Assembly: GCA_943735955.1 (NCBI GenBank)
Contig: OX030959.1
Span: 719,725-783,724, forward strand
DNA length: 64,000 nucleotides
From: Piscicola geometra
Lineage: Eukaryota > Annelida > Clitellata > Hirudinida > Piscicolidae
Direction of reading: 5' to 3'
This document shows positions 12,833-28,656 of the stretch, in pieces (positions within the stretch are counted from its first letter, which is position 1; each line of letters starts with the position of its first letter). Below the pieces are notes generated by a model. It saw nothing but the letters and a program-made list of their open reading frames with translations, did no database searches and had not been told where the DNA came from. Both the position numbers and the translations under genes were made by a program.

Positions 12833-15542
12833 AACGACAAGCTCACGTCAAAGCAGCCGTTAGAGCAGCCGTCAGAGCAGCCGTTAGAGCAGCCGTCAGA
12901 GCAGCAACAACAATGATTAAAACTTCAGCGATAAATGAAAGCCTCAACCACCAAGTCAAACTCGTCAACTACAACAATGACAACGACCACTTAATCGGCT
13001 TCAGCAACAACTCCAAAAACAACAACATCAACAACCACAACAACAACAACTATTACTCCGGTGATGAACGAAACATTTTAAAAAACGACAGAAAAAGTGA
13101 TACAGCGCTGATTAAAAACAAAGAAATTTCTCAAAACTTCAAATGCACTGGCAGCTTCAAACAACGCAATGTTCTTTTGACGCCCCCTCTGCCAACAACC
13201 ACGACGACACTCACCAACAACAACCCAGACGACAAAAACAACTACAACAACAATGACCCTTCGTGCATGACGTGGTGGCTGATGCAGAAGAACAACAAAA
13301 ACAACAAAAGTAAACATTTTGAAACTTTGAAACTCTGAAAAAAGCCAATACTCTAAAGTAACAACAGCAACAAACTGCACGACACAGCAACAGCATAAGC
13401 CACACTGGCACCTGTATTAGGACTTTAGACAAGCGAGAAAATGATTAGAAAGCTCTAAGCGAATATAGCCTTTGAAAACCTGCTTGCTCATGCTTAAATA
13501 AGTTCTCATCTATCTGGCCATCCATTAACTTATTCTTGCATCTATACATTTTATCCATCTACGCCTCCACTCATCCATCCACCCTTTCATTTATCCATCC
13601 ATCTCTCAACCCAGAGTATGAAGTGGATGAGGGGTATGAAGAGTGCCATTCTGCTTTCTCTGCCTCCTCTTTCTCTTCCTCCTCCTCTTCCTTATCCTCA
13701 CCCTGCGTCAACTTTCCAGAGCTCGAGTTTGCAGCGGGCTTCAGCGCTTCTGACTCGGTCTTTCCCGCTGGAAGTGACAATGGTGATGGATTGGTGAACA
13801 AGAATAGTTTGTGCATGTCCAGCGAGAGTATGGTGGGTGTGGCTCGGTCGGTGAGCAGTCAACTACCCTCAGGGGGTTCGCTCGTCAAACAAAAGAATTT
13901 TCAAGTGTCTAGTAGTCGAGTCGGTGAAAACAAAAACAAAAATGACAAAAACAATTTTTTCCCATCTCAACAACACAACACAAGCGATTTGGCAAGCAAA
14001 CAGGCTACGAGCAACAACACACACAACACATCGATAGACTCTGAATCATCCGACAACAAAAAGGCCTTTATTAGTGGGACTAAGAGTGGTGAAGAGAGGG
14101 GAAATGGAGTCAAAAGAGAGCAAGAAGAGAGGGGATGGAAGGAAGGAAATAGTGAAAGAATGAACACACCACCACTCTTCGAGAACAAAGACAACCACCA
14201 AGGCAAGTTAGACACCATTTATTTGAAGGAAGAGCCTTGCAAGAACAAGAGCAGGAAGCAACAGGATCAGGTGGATGTCAATCTGGCGCTGGACTTCGAA
14301 GATGGAGGCCTCTTTGCCTTCCCGCCATCTCCTGACCTCTTCAACTGCCTCCACAACAACGACTTGCAGCAGGATTTTTTCTCCAACTCTTTTTCTTTTC
14401 TTTCCCATCCACCCACTTCTCACTCTTCACCATCCCCTCTCCTATCCTCGCCTCCTTCTTTATCTCCATCTTCATCGCACCTTTCTCCCTCACCTTCTCT
14501 CCATTCTCCACAAAACCTCTTCAACTTCTCACTTTTCAATTCTTCAAAACCTTCATTCAACAATCTCGACTTCGACTCCAACTTCCTAACGTGTGACGAC
14601 TATGACGTCATCAACAACCCATGTGACCTCAACAAGTATTTCGATGACGAAGCGCCTTTGGCTGACTCATTTTTCTTCTCTTCAGCCTTTTCTTCCTCCC
14701 CTCCACCCCCCTCTCCTTCCTTTTTCCTACCCCAATCTCCAGCACAATCTTTGATAAAACTTGAAGTTTTGGATCAAAACTCTGTCAACTCTTCCAACAA
14801 CAACAACAACCAAAACAACAACAACAACATCTTCAACGACACAGCTCTCATAAAAATAGATTCCATGCTTCAGTCTGTTAAGGATGAATTCAACAACACT
14901 TACAACACTTGCAACAACAAGCAGAATGATGCGTGCAACAACTACATCGAAATCATGCCCAACAACAACAACAACAACGCATTCGTCAACAGCACTGACT
15001 ACAACATCAACTATAACACGGTCAACGAATTACAATTTCAACAACAACAACAAAAACCACAACAACAATCGCAAGACTCACAGGCTTTCGCGCGTGAAGA
15101 CCATGTTTACGCGGCAAAACTGCCCACTTCCCCGTCAAGCCTCAAGCGCAAACGACCAAAACAAGAATTCTTAGACAGCAACAACACCAACAACATCAAC
15201 AACTATAACTACATCGAATTTTCAACTTCATTTGGCAACATCGAAAACGACAACGACTACAAACTCACGTTGAGCAAAAACAAAAGCCACAGCTACCGCC
15301 TTCACAAACCCTCCTCTACCAGTTTCAGTGACACCGCTCAAAAGTTCTCCAAGCACCTGCACGCATCCATCTTGCAACTCTTCCTCACCACCAGACGACC
15401 TCTGCAGCCCAACAGAGGCAGCACTGCCCATCTGGAAGACGAGGTCAAGGCCCTCCGTCGCTCCTCCAGCCTCCGCACTGATCGCATCCTCGAAAAACTT
15501 CTGACTTCTGATCGATCCAAGAGAAGGAGTGTTGAAGAATAA
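12833..15542 (+). CDS. Asn/Ser-rich nuclear-type protein (5' partial)
   Basis: Family not recognised. Exon 12833-13309 (acceptor GTAACTAG, donor AAAA|GTAAAC) joins 13615-15542 (acceptor CAACCCAG) in phase 1, giving about 800 residues. No Met lies between the upstream in-frame stop and the ATG at 12913, and the in-frame [AAVR] repeat before that ATG suggests that coding starts in an earlier exon. Most of the chain is low complexity: poly-Asn, poly-Gln, Ser runs and PPSP. Four sumoylation-type sites are visible (VKRE, LKEE, IKLE, VKDE), plus a basic SLKRKRPKQE nuclear signal, acidic/aromatic patches (KYFDDEAPLADSFFF) and, near the end, ILEKLL, which fits the LxxLL receptor-interaction motif. 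These suggest a transcription factor or coactivator, but no DNA-binding domain is seen. The TAA stop overlaps an AATAAA at 15538-15543. Confidence 0.6.
12847..12905 (+). repeat. In-frame 12-bp repeat coding (AAVR)n
   Basis: GCAGCCGTTAGA and GCAGCCGTCAGA alternate with period 12 (first copy with AAA for AGA). In the frame of the downstream protein the GTT/GTC difference is silent (Val) and AAA/AGA is Lys/Arg, which suggests translation. Confidence 0.8.
13500..13614 (+). repeat. Degenerate CATCCATC-rich intron 3' end
   Basis: CATCTATC/CATCCATCCACC-type degenerate tetramer repeats lead directly into the acceptor CTCAACCCAG of the 13615 exon. The stretch is almost free of G. Confidence 0.7.
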
Positions 15543-18500
15543 AAAAAATTTGTCGATTAAATAATTTAAAGTGTGATTTAAAGGGGTGCCCACCCAAAAG
15601 GTTTGAGACTTCATGAGGATACACTATGGCTCTAGAGTTTAATTGTTGAAGGTTTTTGATGAAAAGACCGTGGTATTCGATTGTTGATAGATGCGCATGT
15701 ACATATTTTGTTGAAGACTAAACATAACAGCGAACCATTGAGCAGACAGACTTGAGCTAAGACGGCAGATCTGGACACAGTATCAGCAAGCAATGCATTA
15801 TTCCAAAAATGTAGATTCAATCATCGATTCAACCTGTGTTAACTGACTGAAATAGTTTAGATGCAAGTTTATCACAAAGCTTTGTTTTGAACGGCTACTT
15901 GAAGCCTGTCTCCAGTGGCTGCTGCTGCTGCTGTGGCTTTGAAGTGACCACCTCTGACGTTTTCAAAGAAAAGTATTTTGCTTTTCTTGGTTTAGATTTT
16001 GCCGCAATAATTTTTGTGATTTTGAAGTTATTTTGGCGCTGTTTTTTTAGCAACTTTGAAGAGATTGTATTTTTTCATAAAGAGAAAATACAGTTATGCA
16101 TCATTAAGAATGCTTTTTTGTGTGTTTAGGTGGTATTTAGTATCGTATCTGTCAAAATAACTTAGATTAGACAATGCTTTCAATGCATGCACGCGTGGGA
16201 AGCACGGATGTTAAATTTTTTAACCAAAGGTTTTTTCTTATCGTTAGTTCATACCTTTTAGATATTTCAGGACTTGATCAACAAATTCCATAATGAAAGG
16301 GTAACTGATGAGAAAGACAAATAATTGTGGGTCAGAAGCGGTGCATCAAGAGCTGGAAACTCCCAAAGAATTCTTCTGAGCGTAAAAGAAAGAAGTTTGG
16401 ATGTAGCTTGATTTATGCAAATGCCAAGGATCAGCCGTCAGTTTTGAGAGAAAGCCTCAACAACAGGCCTCCTCTGCGCAGATTTAGGCGATACTACTCT
16501 CGTAAACAGATCAGTTAGAGCGGTAGTGGGTCTGCGAGCCAGCACAACGCCATGTAAAACAAGAAAGATGAAATCTTAAAGTTGAAGGAAATTCTTTAGA
16601 CTGGAGTGGTAATGCGGCAAACCAGTCTTCCCGAAAGAAACCCCATGGACGAAGTTCAAGCACTTCTGATCGTCTGAGGTTTCCATAGAAACGTTACAGA
16701 TGTTCCTTGCTTGTTATTTGGAAGGCTCGTTTTTACTGCCACCACGCGAAAGAGCTGACTGTGCTTTATGGGGGCTGCCACTCTGCTCTGATGGATCTCT
16801 CAACAGCGTCTTCAACTGTTTATTGTATTTTTGCCTTTCTACAACACATAAATACTCTCCCTCCGAAGCTTCAAGCACTCTGCAATACACATTGTTGTTT
16901 CTAGATCACTTCAACTACTACATTTAAACGTAACCCTAAACTTCTATATAGATTCAGTTCTTATAAACCGATTTATTATCCATTATCATTTTTTTTTCAA
17001 TAATGAAACAAAACAAATAATTTTTTCAACATTGCTTTTGAATTTTGATCTGCAGCTAAATAGCAGTAGTATCCCTGTCTAGAAATAAAAAGTAAATTGT
17101 TAAAGAAAAGTCCGTTTATTTAAGTATTTTTAATTTTCTTATCTAAAAATAGCAAAAACAATTTTTCCATGGTATAAATAATGCAGAGTTTACTGTGACT
17201 TATGTGGGCGTTGTGTAAGCTACTGGAACGATGCAAATAAATAGGATAGAACACGATAAAGCACAATAAAATATTCCGATACACAAAAAATTAGAAAAAA
17301 TAAACATTGGAAATACAGCAGAATATACTTCAATTAAAAAAACACCAAAAAGCGCAAGACAGCAGTTTTAGGTGGCACTATAATTTTGTTATAATTGAAG
17401 ATCTTTAAAATGGCTTCGGCATGCTACACCTCTGAGTAACAGAGCGTCTAATGATTTTCAACTTTATGTCACAGATTTACTGACAATAATGAATTATTTG
17501 TTTTGTATAAATTAAATTTTTTTAATATACAAAAATAATGTTGAATAACTTATAAATTATTATTAATGTGCCGCCGATAATTTAATGTTTTCGTCCCGCA
17601 TTTATTGGATTTACAGCGATCGGCCATTGCTTGCAGCAGACTTCTGAGTTGTTGCCATCCTTTTGTACTTTATGTATAGTTGCTAGAGCAATGTTGTGTT
17701 TGTGTAGGTTTATGTGGTTTATTTATGTGTGCATGTATGCATGTGTGTGTGCGTGTAGGTATCTGTGTGTTTTTTGATTCTCTAAAAAGCATCCCGTTAT
17801 TGACTTGGCTTTCATTTTGTCATTCTTTTTAAGATAAACTCATTTATCCGTTCACAAAATATTGCAATCCATCCAGCCAGCCATCCTTCCACTCATTGAT
17901 TTTGAAACAATGAAAAAATTACATCAACCAATCTACCCACTTACTCACCCATCTATCCACACACCCACCCATGAACTCCATTTCTCTTCTCATCACCAAT
18001 CAATCAACCAACCAACCAACCAACCAACCAACCAATTAATTACCAATCACGAAGCGACACCTCGAGGGCATCGTGGTAGCAGCAGGGTAAGCCGGTCGAT
18101 ACATGCAAGTTGTGCCTTCCGTTCTTTCCGAATTTCCATTCAACCATCTGTAAATCTCGATTACGGCCAGCTTTGTTGCAATTTTTGTTGACTTTTTTTG
18201 TTTCTCGAAATAATTTTGAAATTAAATTACTTTTTTTGATTTTTTGGCAATATTATTTTGGCAGGCAGATTGCAGGCACTCGCTTCTGAGGGCTGCGTCG
18301 ATGTTTTAGAAACAACTTGACGATGTGATTATTCAAATTGTGAACGTTTTTTTATATAGAAGTAGAGCTTATCCGAATAAAAGATTGACTGGAATAATGA
18401 CGACTTCGCCGAGTTTTTCTCGCATGCTTCAATCGTTTGGAAAGATTATATCGGAAGAATGCTTCTGCAATACATTGGTAGACCAGCAGCCCATATCACC

Positions 18501-21500
18501 ACATTCCATTTCAGCGCAATCACTTCACAACCACACCACTGAACTGTCGCATTTTTATTCCACCCTATTCACACACTATTAAAAACCTCTGTCCATTGCC
18601 ACACCACTACACAATCCCTTCAACACACCACCAAACATTATACATCGCATCACATAGGAAAAAACATGTTAAAATATTGATTGAAAATCGATTGTTTCCC
18701 AAATGAACAAACAACCAATTAAAAAAGAATTCAAATCGATCAGAGCCTCTTAAAGGCTCCAGTTGATCACAAGAAAACCAATTCTGTAAAACAATGAAAA
18801 ACGAATGAATTGGTGCGGGAATTAGGGAACATTAAAAACGGCACACTTCTTTTGTCAATCGATACTTGCCAAGGCGTATGTGATAGTGTACAGCAGAGTC
18901 TGTCAGGCAGACCTTGGCAGCACTGTACATGCCGTTAATGGATACTGCCTCTGCATCCGTGCTACTGATCCTGCAGCGTCATCACCTTGACGACGTGCCA
19001 GCTCACAGGAGAACCAAACAAGTTGATGCCTCGTGTTGAAATGAAGAATTAAACAGAAATAGTTACGCCTAGAAATGTCTGTTCTGCAACTGTTACTACC
19101 TTTGATGCAAACATCTCATTCACAAACCTCTGAAACTAACTTCCTTTCAACGACAACAGCTCAAGAGTCCTTCTCGATCTCCTTTATGGCTGCCTCAAGC
19201 AATGCCTAATGACGGCGACTTTGATGCACCGCACTAGAGACACGTGCCGATAGTGGAGGTTCTACGGCAGAAGGGTGATGTGTGTAGGCTGCTTATCACT
19301 TTTATATCTTCTTTATTGCCATTTGGATTGTCAGTTATGCTAATCAGTTTGGTTGTCTTTACTGTTTTATGGAAAAAGACACTTCTTCAGTCCTGTCATT
19401 TATGACGACTATAAAGTCAAGGGCTGTCATTAAGGCCTTATCTCGAAATAGATTGACGCATTTGGAATAATTTTGTTTTAGAGAGTCCAACTGCTTTGGA
19501 CTGAAGTTTTTTCTGATGAGGAAATGTAATGATGATGCATCGATGTGCTGATGGCTTGGTGGTTCTGACAGATGGAGGTGTAGAGACACTGCTGATGATG
19601 GACTCCAGGTACAATCGAAGAAGGGGGTATGTTCGCGCGAAGATAGAATATTCCATAATTTTATGAAATTATACACGGGGCAGAAAATCGTGTTATAAAA
19701 AGGCAATGCATTGCTGCATAAATTACTCCTCCAATGAAAGACGATCATGGAGATGGATGGAGGAAGTATGAATAAAGTTCAAGGTCAGTAAAAGGGTTAG
19801 ATATTTTAGATTTCAGCCCTGGGAGTTGAAACTTTATGTCTGTGGCGGTGTTATGTGCCTTTGATGCTGCTTTGATTGCCATTTAGAAAACATGAAGTTA
19901 TTTCGACACGATTTTTAGGGATGGAACGGCTGCAAAGCGATAGATAGCTGTTACAATAGTCCTGCACACAAGTTAGATAGATCATTGCTTCTTCATTTCG
20001 GACAATGCAGCACTCGGTCGATTTTGAATTCACAATTCTTCCTGCATCTCACAATGGAAAGCTTCGAAAAGCGTTATGCAACGTTTTCTTTTGCTTTTTC
20101 CAGACAGTTCACCATGGCTGGAAAGACTTATGTACAATGGAAAGTTTTCAAAGAAGCTCACATTAGGCTTTTTTCTTTTATAAGTCCATTTCAAGCGCTT
20201 TTAGGAGGCTGCGATGGTTAATCAATGATTTTTGAGCATGAAAACCTAACTTATGCTTCAGCAATCATAATCAGCACCTTCCTGAGGCGCATGAAGATTT
20301 CAGACGCCTCGGAGTCTGCAGAATGACATCGAAACTTGCACACTTCACGCAATCTATCGTAATCCATAAGCGACAAGGCCACGTACAAATATGCATGCAT
20401 TAAATATTTAAATCTTTCACACTTAAAATAGGATTAAATTATTTCAACAAATAAAATTGAAATAAATGGAATTTTGCTAAATATCATATTTCTTAAATTC
20501 TCAAGAACACATCGATCGAGCACACAGATGAATTGGAAGAATGCTTGATCCTCCAATTGTTTGTTCTCTTCGTTGGTGCTTTCCGCGTTTTTATGATTTT
20601 CTTGGAATAAAAAAAACTAAAACTTCTCAAAAAACTCTTTGGAAACTAATTTCAAACGTTCAAATAGGTTTTTAAATTGGTTTTAGAAGAGCTTATCAGA
20701 TTCAATTGTTTCAAATTTGATTTTACTACATTTTTTATTAACATCATTTACGTGAACTCACTAATCGTCAATATAAAACAACATTCGCTAGGTGCCAGTG
20801 CTAATCCAATACAGTTCTGCTATCTGAAATTTGCAGTCTTATGTTATTGTCAAATTTCTGTTTTTATTTCAATTTTCTATACACTTATTGGTTTCTTTTT
20901 TCCCGAAATCATTGCAAAGACGAATAGAGTGTTTCTGAGATAAACAGCAGGAAGACAGCTGCCATAGTTGTGGACCTGATAAGGAGGGAGGACATGGGCA
21001 GTGGTGGTAGTGAAGTGGAGAGAGCTGGTGTCAGTGTGGAGGATGGTGATCTGGATTTTGGTGGTGACGATGTGTAATAGAAGACTTTCATAGTAAAGAA
21101 AAAAAAGAGATTGTGAGTGGCTTTCAATATTTATTTATCATCATTTGTGTCAATACAATTTTTACACAAAAAAATATTCGAGAAAAAATTGTTATTAATA
21201 CGATTGACGTAGCATCTTCTGTCCTCCACATGGAGCACATGTGATGCGATGAAGCTGCATTAAACGAGGTTCGCATACGACGCTGCAAGGCATTAACTCC
21301 GTTTGAAAATTTGAAATCGCCACGAGAAATTATGTGCTTGGAAGTGCTTTAAAGGCTCGAGTTGAAGGGCCAAAGTGATGCATTATGCATGTTCGTGTGC
21401 TGATTCACTGACTGTTCTCAGGCGAGTTTTGTTGTTTTTCTGAAGTTTTCAGTGAGAAGAGATTCAATAAAATGAGAACTTACAAATTAGCTCCAGGATA

Positions 21501-22195
21501 CGACAGGCCTTACAAGATTGAACGCTCCGCTTTGTAAAAAAACAGGGAAAAAACAACAAAATAACAACTATTATCGTAACTATCAACACGACAACAACTA
21601 AAATTATCACCACAACATGAAATTTAAAAAACCATAACAACAGAAATACTACAACAACTACTGCAACTGAAACAACCCTAAAAACAACCGCAACAAAAAC
21701 AATTACAACAACAACAACTACAACAAGACAATGGCAGCATGATCCACAAAGACTGCCTGGCTGAGAACTTCATCGCATGTGAGTCTGAAGTGGTGATGCA
21801 ATTGTCAAAGGTGCACAAGAGATCGAGAACGAATCATATTTTGATTTGATTCATTTTTATAAGGAACGTGTGTCAAGGGGCTGATGATGATGATGATGAT
21901 GAAGAGAATGGGAGTGACCCTGAAACGTGTCTTAGATTCTAAAGACTTTTAGAATGAAATGGTTAATAAGCTCAATCTTCGAGGATATTTTCATTTTATA
22001 ATTCGTTGATTAGTTGTTCCTTTTTAAGCATTTCTCAACAAGTTATATGCACCATTCCTTATTCATTCAAACATTCAATCATCCATTCATCTATCTATCA
22101 CTCTATTCACACCCAACCATCTATCAATCTATACCCCCACAAAACCCCATCCACTACCCCTTCATCCATGTACCCATCTACCCACTTCTCCACCC
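15543..22195. other. AT-rich stretch, no confident gene
   Basis: Apart from the exon candidate at 18866-18970 I see no coding exon. Short repeats include CCAACCAACCAAC at 18005-18033 and, at 21540-21735, a run rich in ACAACAACTA. A 15-bp inverted pair (ACAAAACAAATAATT near 17005, its complement near 17492) may be chance. Confidence 0.5.
18866..18970 (-). CDS. Candidate internal exon
   Basis: This is a GC-richer island in AT-rich DNA. The minus strand has acceptor GACGCTGCAG and donor GGCAA|GTATCG around an open segment of about 34 codons containing SSTDAEAVSINGMYSAAKVC and DSAVHYHIRLGK. The composition looks like a folded protein, but I recognise no family and no partner exon. Another frame on the plus strand is also open for about 40 codons, so strand and coding status are uncertain. 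Confidence 0.3.
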
Positions 22196-22612
22196 ATGGA
22201 TCCACCCATCCACCACCTCTCCACACATGCACCCACCCATCCACCACCTCTTCACACATGCACTCACCCATCCACCACCTCTCCACCCATCCACCCACCC
22301 ATCCACCACCTCTCCACACATGCACCCACCCATCCACCACCTCTCCACACATGCACCCACCCATTCACCACCTCTCCACACATGCACCCACCCATCCACC
22401 ACCTCTCTACTCATCCACCCATCCATCCACCACCTCTCCACACATGCACCCACCCATCCACCACCTCTCCACACATGCACCCATCCATCCACCACCTCTC
22501 CACCCATGCACCCACCCATCCACCACCTCTCCACCCATGCACCCACCCATCCACCACCTCTCCACCCATGCTCCCACCCATCCACCACCTCTCCACACAT
22601 GCACCCAGCCAT
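22196..22612 (+). repeat. 30-bp minisatellite CCACCCATCCACCACCTCTCCACACATGCA
   Basis: About 14 copies of a 30-bp unit. Variants replace CACACATGCA with CACCCATGCA, CACCCATC or TACTCATC. The plus strand is almost G-free. Because the unit length is a multiple of three, long Pro/His/Thr-rich frames appear on this strand and Trp/Gly-rich ones on the other. These are repeat artefacts. Confidence 0.97.
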
Positions 22613-22639
22613 CTGTTCACTTCACCTTTCTCTCCAAAG

Positions 22640-22725
22640 TGATTATTTTTGCAAGGTATTTTGAAAGTGATGCAACACTCGCCAGTGTGCTCGCAGCTAA
22701 TTTCCTGCAATGCACATTCACAAGG
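22640..22725 (+). CDS. Weak exon candidate after the minisatellite
   Basis: The acceptor TTTCTCTCCAAAG follows the 30-bp array, then 86 bp open in one frame (IIFARYFESDATLASVLAAN..) end at a GTGGTT donor. The main reason to list it is its position after a G-poor array, as at well-supported exons nearby. It could be a 5' exon of the 23731 gene. Confidence 0.2.
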
Positions 22726-23029
22726 GTGGTTGCATGGTCAATCAAGCTGTCGTTGTTGTTGTTGTGTTGTTTTTAATGCTGTTGTTGCTGTTGTTGTTGT
22801 CATTGTGTTGTTGTTATAGTTGCTAGTGAGTGTACTTCATTGTTGGTAAGTTTTTATTCCTATTTTTGAAGGTTTTTCCATGAAGCAGAGCGAACTTCTT
22901 GGATCCAAAAAAACCTTCAGACACATCCATGCATCCACATGCACACCTCTACACAAGCATCTCCGCACATACAAAAAAAAACATGCGCAGATACACGGGC
23001 ACAAGAAAAACACTTTTACATAGGCACAA

Positions 23030-23415
<386 letters not shown>

Positions 23416-23730
23416 ACACACATACAAGTACACACAATGTGTCCTTGTAGGCAAAAAAAATGTTCATGAATAAAGAATTGCCTTCGCCTTGAGTTTTCAT
23501 GCAGTAGAAGACTCAGAAAATGAAATGTTGAAAAAAATAATTGAAAGTTGCTGAAGTCATTTCTCAGAATAATTTCTGACTGAGATGTCACTTCTAGAAA
23601 ACCTCATTACTTGCCAGTGGAATCATTGAACAATTGTTAATCTTCGAGACTTTTTAAAATTCCAATATGCAATAATTCATCTTTTTTTCACTTAATTATT
23701 TTATTCCTTTCTTGCTCTATCTTCCTCCAG

Positions 23731-26048
<2,318 letters not shown>

Positions 26049-28080
26049 GTTAGAAATCTCCCCACCCCTCCATCTGCAAGCCTACCACTCTAAAGTTTGT
26101 TGAGGTTTTACAGTTTAAAATGATGAGGGTTTAAGAATAATTCAATAATTTCAAAGATGTCTGATGATCATAATGTCAATGTTAGCGTTTTTTAATTGTT
26201 GAGCAGTTATTTTTTATGAATTTGAAGAAATACTTTGAAACAAACTACCTTTTAGTGATAGCACTACAATGTAGGCATCCACAGTAAACCATTCATTTGC
26301 TAAGCTTCCACATACACCATGCAAAGACTGCTGGATGAGGTGTGCTAGAGATTGCAATCTTTCAAAGCTTCATAATTTAGAGTATTTTAGTTATAAATTA
26401 GAGTATTTTAGTTATAAATTAGAGTTTTTTACTTTTTATTGGCATTTTCGCATTTTAAAAGCAAGATTTAAATTTTTTAATGTGCCAATTACGTGGGAGG
26501 ATTTCTTTAACGCTTCAACCCTCTTTTTTCCCTTTCCGTTTTTAAATACTGGATTTTAAATATTTAAAGATTTTTTAAAAAAATATTTTTAACTTGAGAG
26601 GTGTTTCCCAAAGCATAATAGACCTAATCTGTTTGGATTCTTTCACGCGATTTGCTGCGATTTTTCTTCTTTGAGGGTGTGACGTTGAAGAATGGATGGC
26701 ACTGAATGAATGGCCAAATAATGAAACCTCATATTTATAAAAACAAAGAAAAATCTAACTGATCATTTTGCAAATTTATTTGAATGTTTCACCAAGTTTT
26801 CCAACATATATTTCATGTAAAATAAGGTTTTTCGATCCTTTTAGAGCTAACTGTTCACTCACTGATTGGGCAATTTCCTCAAAACACCAATCTTTTTTTT
26901 CATATTAAATTTAGTTTTTATATGTATAAGTCATTATTTTTAAATATTTCAATATTATTACTACAATAATATACAAATAGTGGTTCGTAATATATTTGTC
27001 TAAAAATTTCATTTTAACTTTTTTTTACAAATAAATTATTCTTCAAGAATTTCATTTTTTTAAAATATATCTATTTAAATTTTTTGTTTTTGTTAATACA
27101 TACTACTTTTTCGCTGTCACAATTTTTTTCTCAAAAATATTACACCGGAAAAGTAACCAGGCCACGTAGATGTTAGTTGTGAAAGATGTAGCTCCTACAA
27201 ACTTACTGGATAAACTTTACTCCATGAAAAACTTCCATTTTCAACTCATTTCTGAAAAAACATATTTTTTTCAACAGTTTTTTTTCACAAAATTGTTTTA
27301 CAAATTATAAATTAAGTCATCTTTCTGACACTTTGTCAAACTTCTCTTTTGTTTAAACCCCTGAAACAAGACTCGCAAAGCAATTACTCTTAAATTTTGA
27401 GCGCATTTTATTAGCTTCCTGTCCGAAATAAACAAATAAACGCAGAAACTTTCGATTGACAGCGACATGATAAATGCCGCGAAAAAGAAGCATCAATGGC
27501 TGGTTTGATGGCACATTATGAGGTGAATGGAACAATATTTCACGCTTTCTAACCTTAAAAGGCTGCTTGAAATCATCATTAAGCCTTGCATTCAATGCTT
27601 GCTCCATTAGCGGCCATCTTTAATTAATGTTCTGTGGTCGCTTCCGATGTCTTTCTGTCGCTGTGGTTCTTCTAAGCAACTCTGAAGGAAACTCAATGCA
27701 AAGAGGCGTTACTTCTCGACTTGTGAAAATCTTCACGTCGTTTCTTGCTTGCTTGCGTGTTTCGTTTCAAGAAAGGATGGCAATGAAGTCATAAACATTG
27801 CTTTGGACTCTTTTAAAATGTGTGTGAAAAAGATTTTGTGGTCGTTGCTGTTGTTCGTATTTTCACTGATTTTAATGATGCTGCTGTTTTTTCTTTTGAG
27901 GTTTTGTTTCTTTTACAAAAGCTTCTTAATTTTTTAATGCAAGGATTGAAAAGAATTGTTGAAGATTTAAATTTTTTCTGAATTAAGTGGACTCCAACAA
28001 GCTCCTGCAAGTGACCGCTTACAATCTCTTGGAAAGGCTCAAAACTTTCCAAGAATATTTGGCTCGATGAGCACAACTTG
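26049..28080. other. AT-rich stretch, no gene seen
   Basis: Long A/T tracts and a 21-bp repeat TTAGAGTATTTTAGTTATAAA at 26378-26420. No exon could be supported. It may be an intron or 3' flank of the preceding gene. Confidence 0.5.
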
Positions 28081-28095
28081 ACTACTTGAACATGA

Positions 28096-28326
28096 ATTTG
28101 AACACACACAAAAACACATAAAACACACACACAAAAACACATAACGACAAAAACAAATACAAACGAAACACATAAAGACAAAAACAAACACAAAACGAAA
28201 CACATAATGACAAACACATAATGACAAACACAAACACAAAACGAAACACATAAAGACACAAACACACACAAAACGAAACACATAAAGATACAAACAAACA
28301 CAAAACGAAACACATAAAGAGACAAA
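28096..28326. repeat. AAACACATAAAGACAAACACAAAACGA-type array
   Basis: Degenerate A/C-rich repeats of about 30 bp (AAACACATAAAGACA... ACAAAACGAAACACATAA...) without T-rich interruptions. The plus strand is almost G-poor, and Phe/Val/Cys frames on the minus strand are artefacts. Confidence 0.85.
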
Positions 28327-28656
28327 CTTCACATGAAGACACAAAGGGCAATCGATGCGTACGGGTGTTTTATGATCTTTGAAGATACGCTTTTCCCTTG
28401 CGCATGCGAGCAGCCACTTCAAAGATTCCTTATCTGGTTTATTTCATTTTGGAATCTTTTGATTCCAAATTGTAGTTTAATTACCTATAAAACCACAACT
28501 ACCCTCCCTCTTCCATGCACATGATAAACTGCACTACCAATACCTTCACATCATCTCCATTCTCACTAATACCACTTCCATGATGACTACCACCACCCTC
28601 ACTATTAAAACCACTACTCCCAGCACCATCACTAACAAATCCACCAACCCCACCAG

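Noticed and set aside
17005..17507. 15-bp inverted repeat about 500 bp apart, possible MITE ends
   Set aside because: Arms are short and AT-rich with no target-site duplication; chance is likely.
19161..19205. Minus-strand 15-codon segment ALLEAAIKEIEKDS plus stop after a CATTAG acceptor
   Set aside because: It looks like the end of a protein, but it is too short and no upstream exon was found.
22006..22776. Long His/Pro/Thr frames and opposite Trp/Gly/Cys frames
   Set aside because: Explained by the 30-bp minisatellite at 22196-22612.
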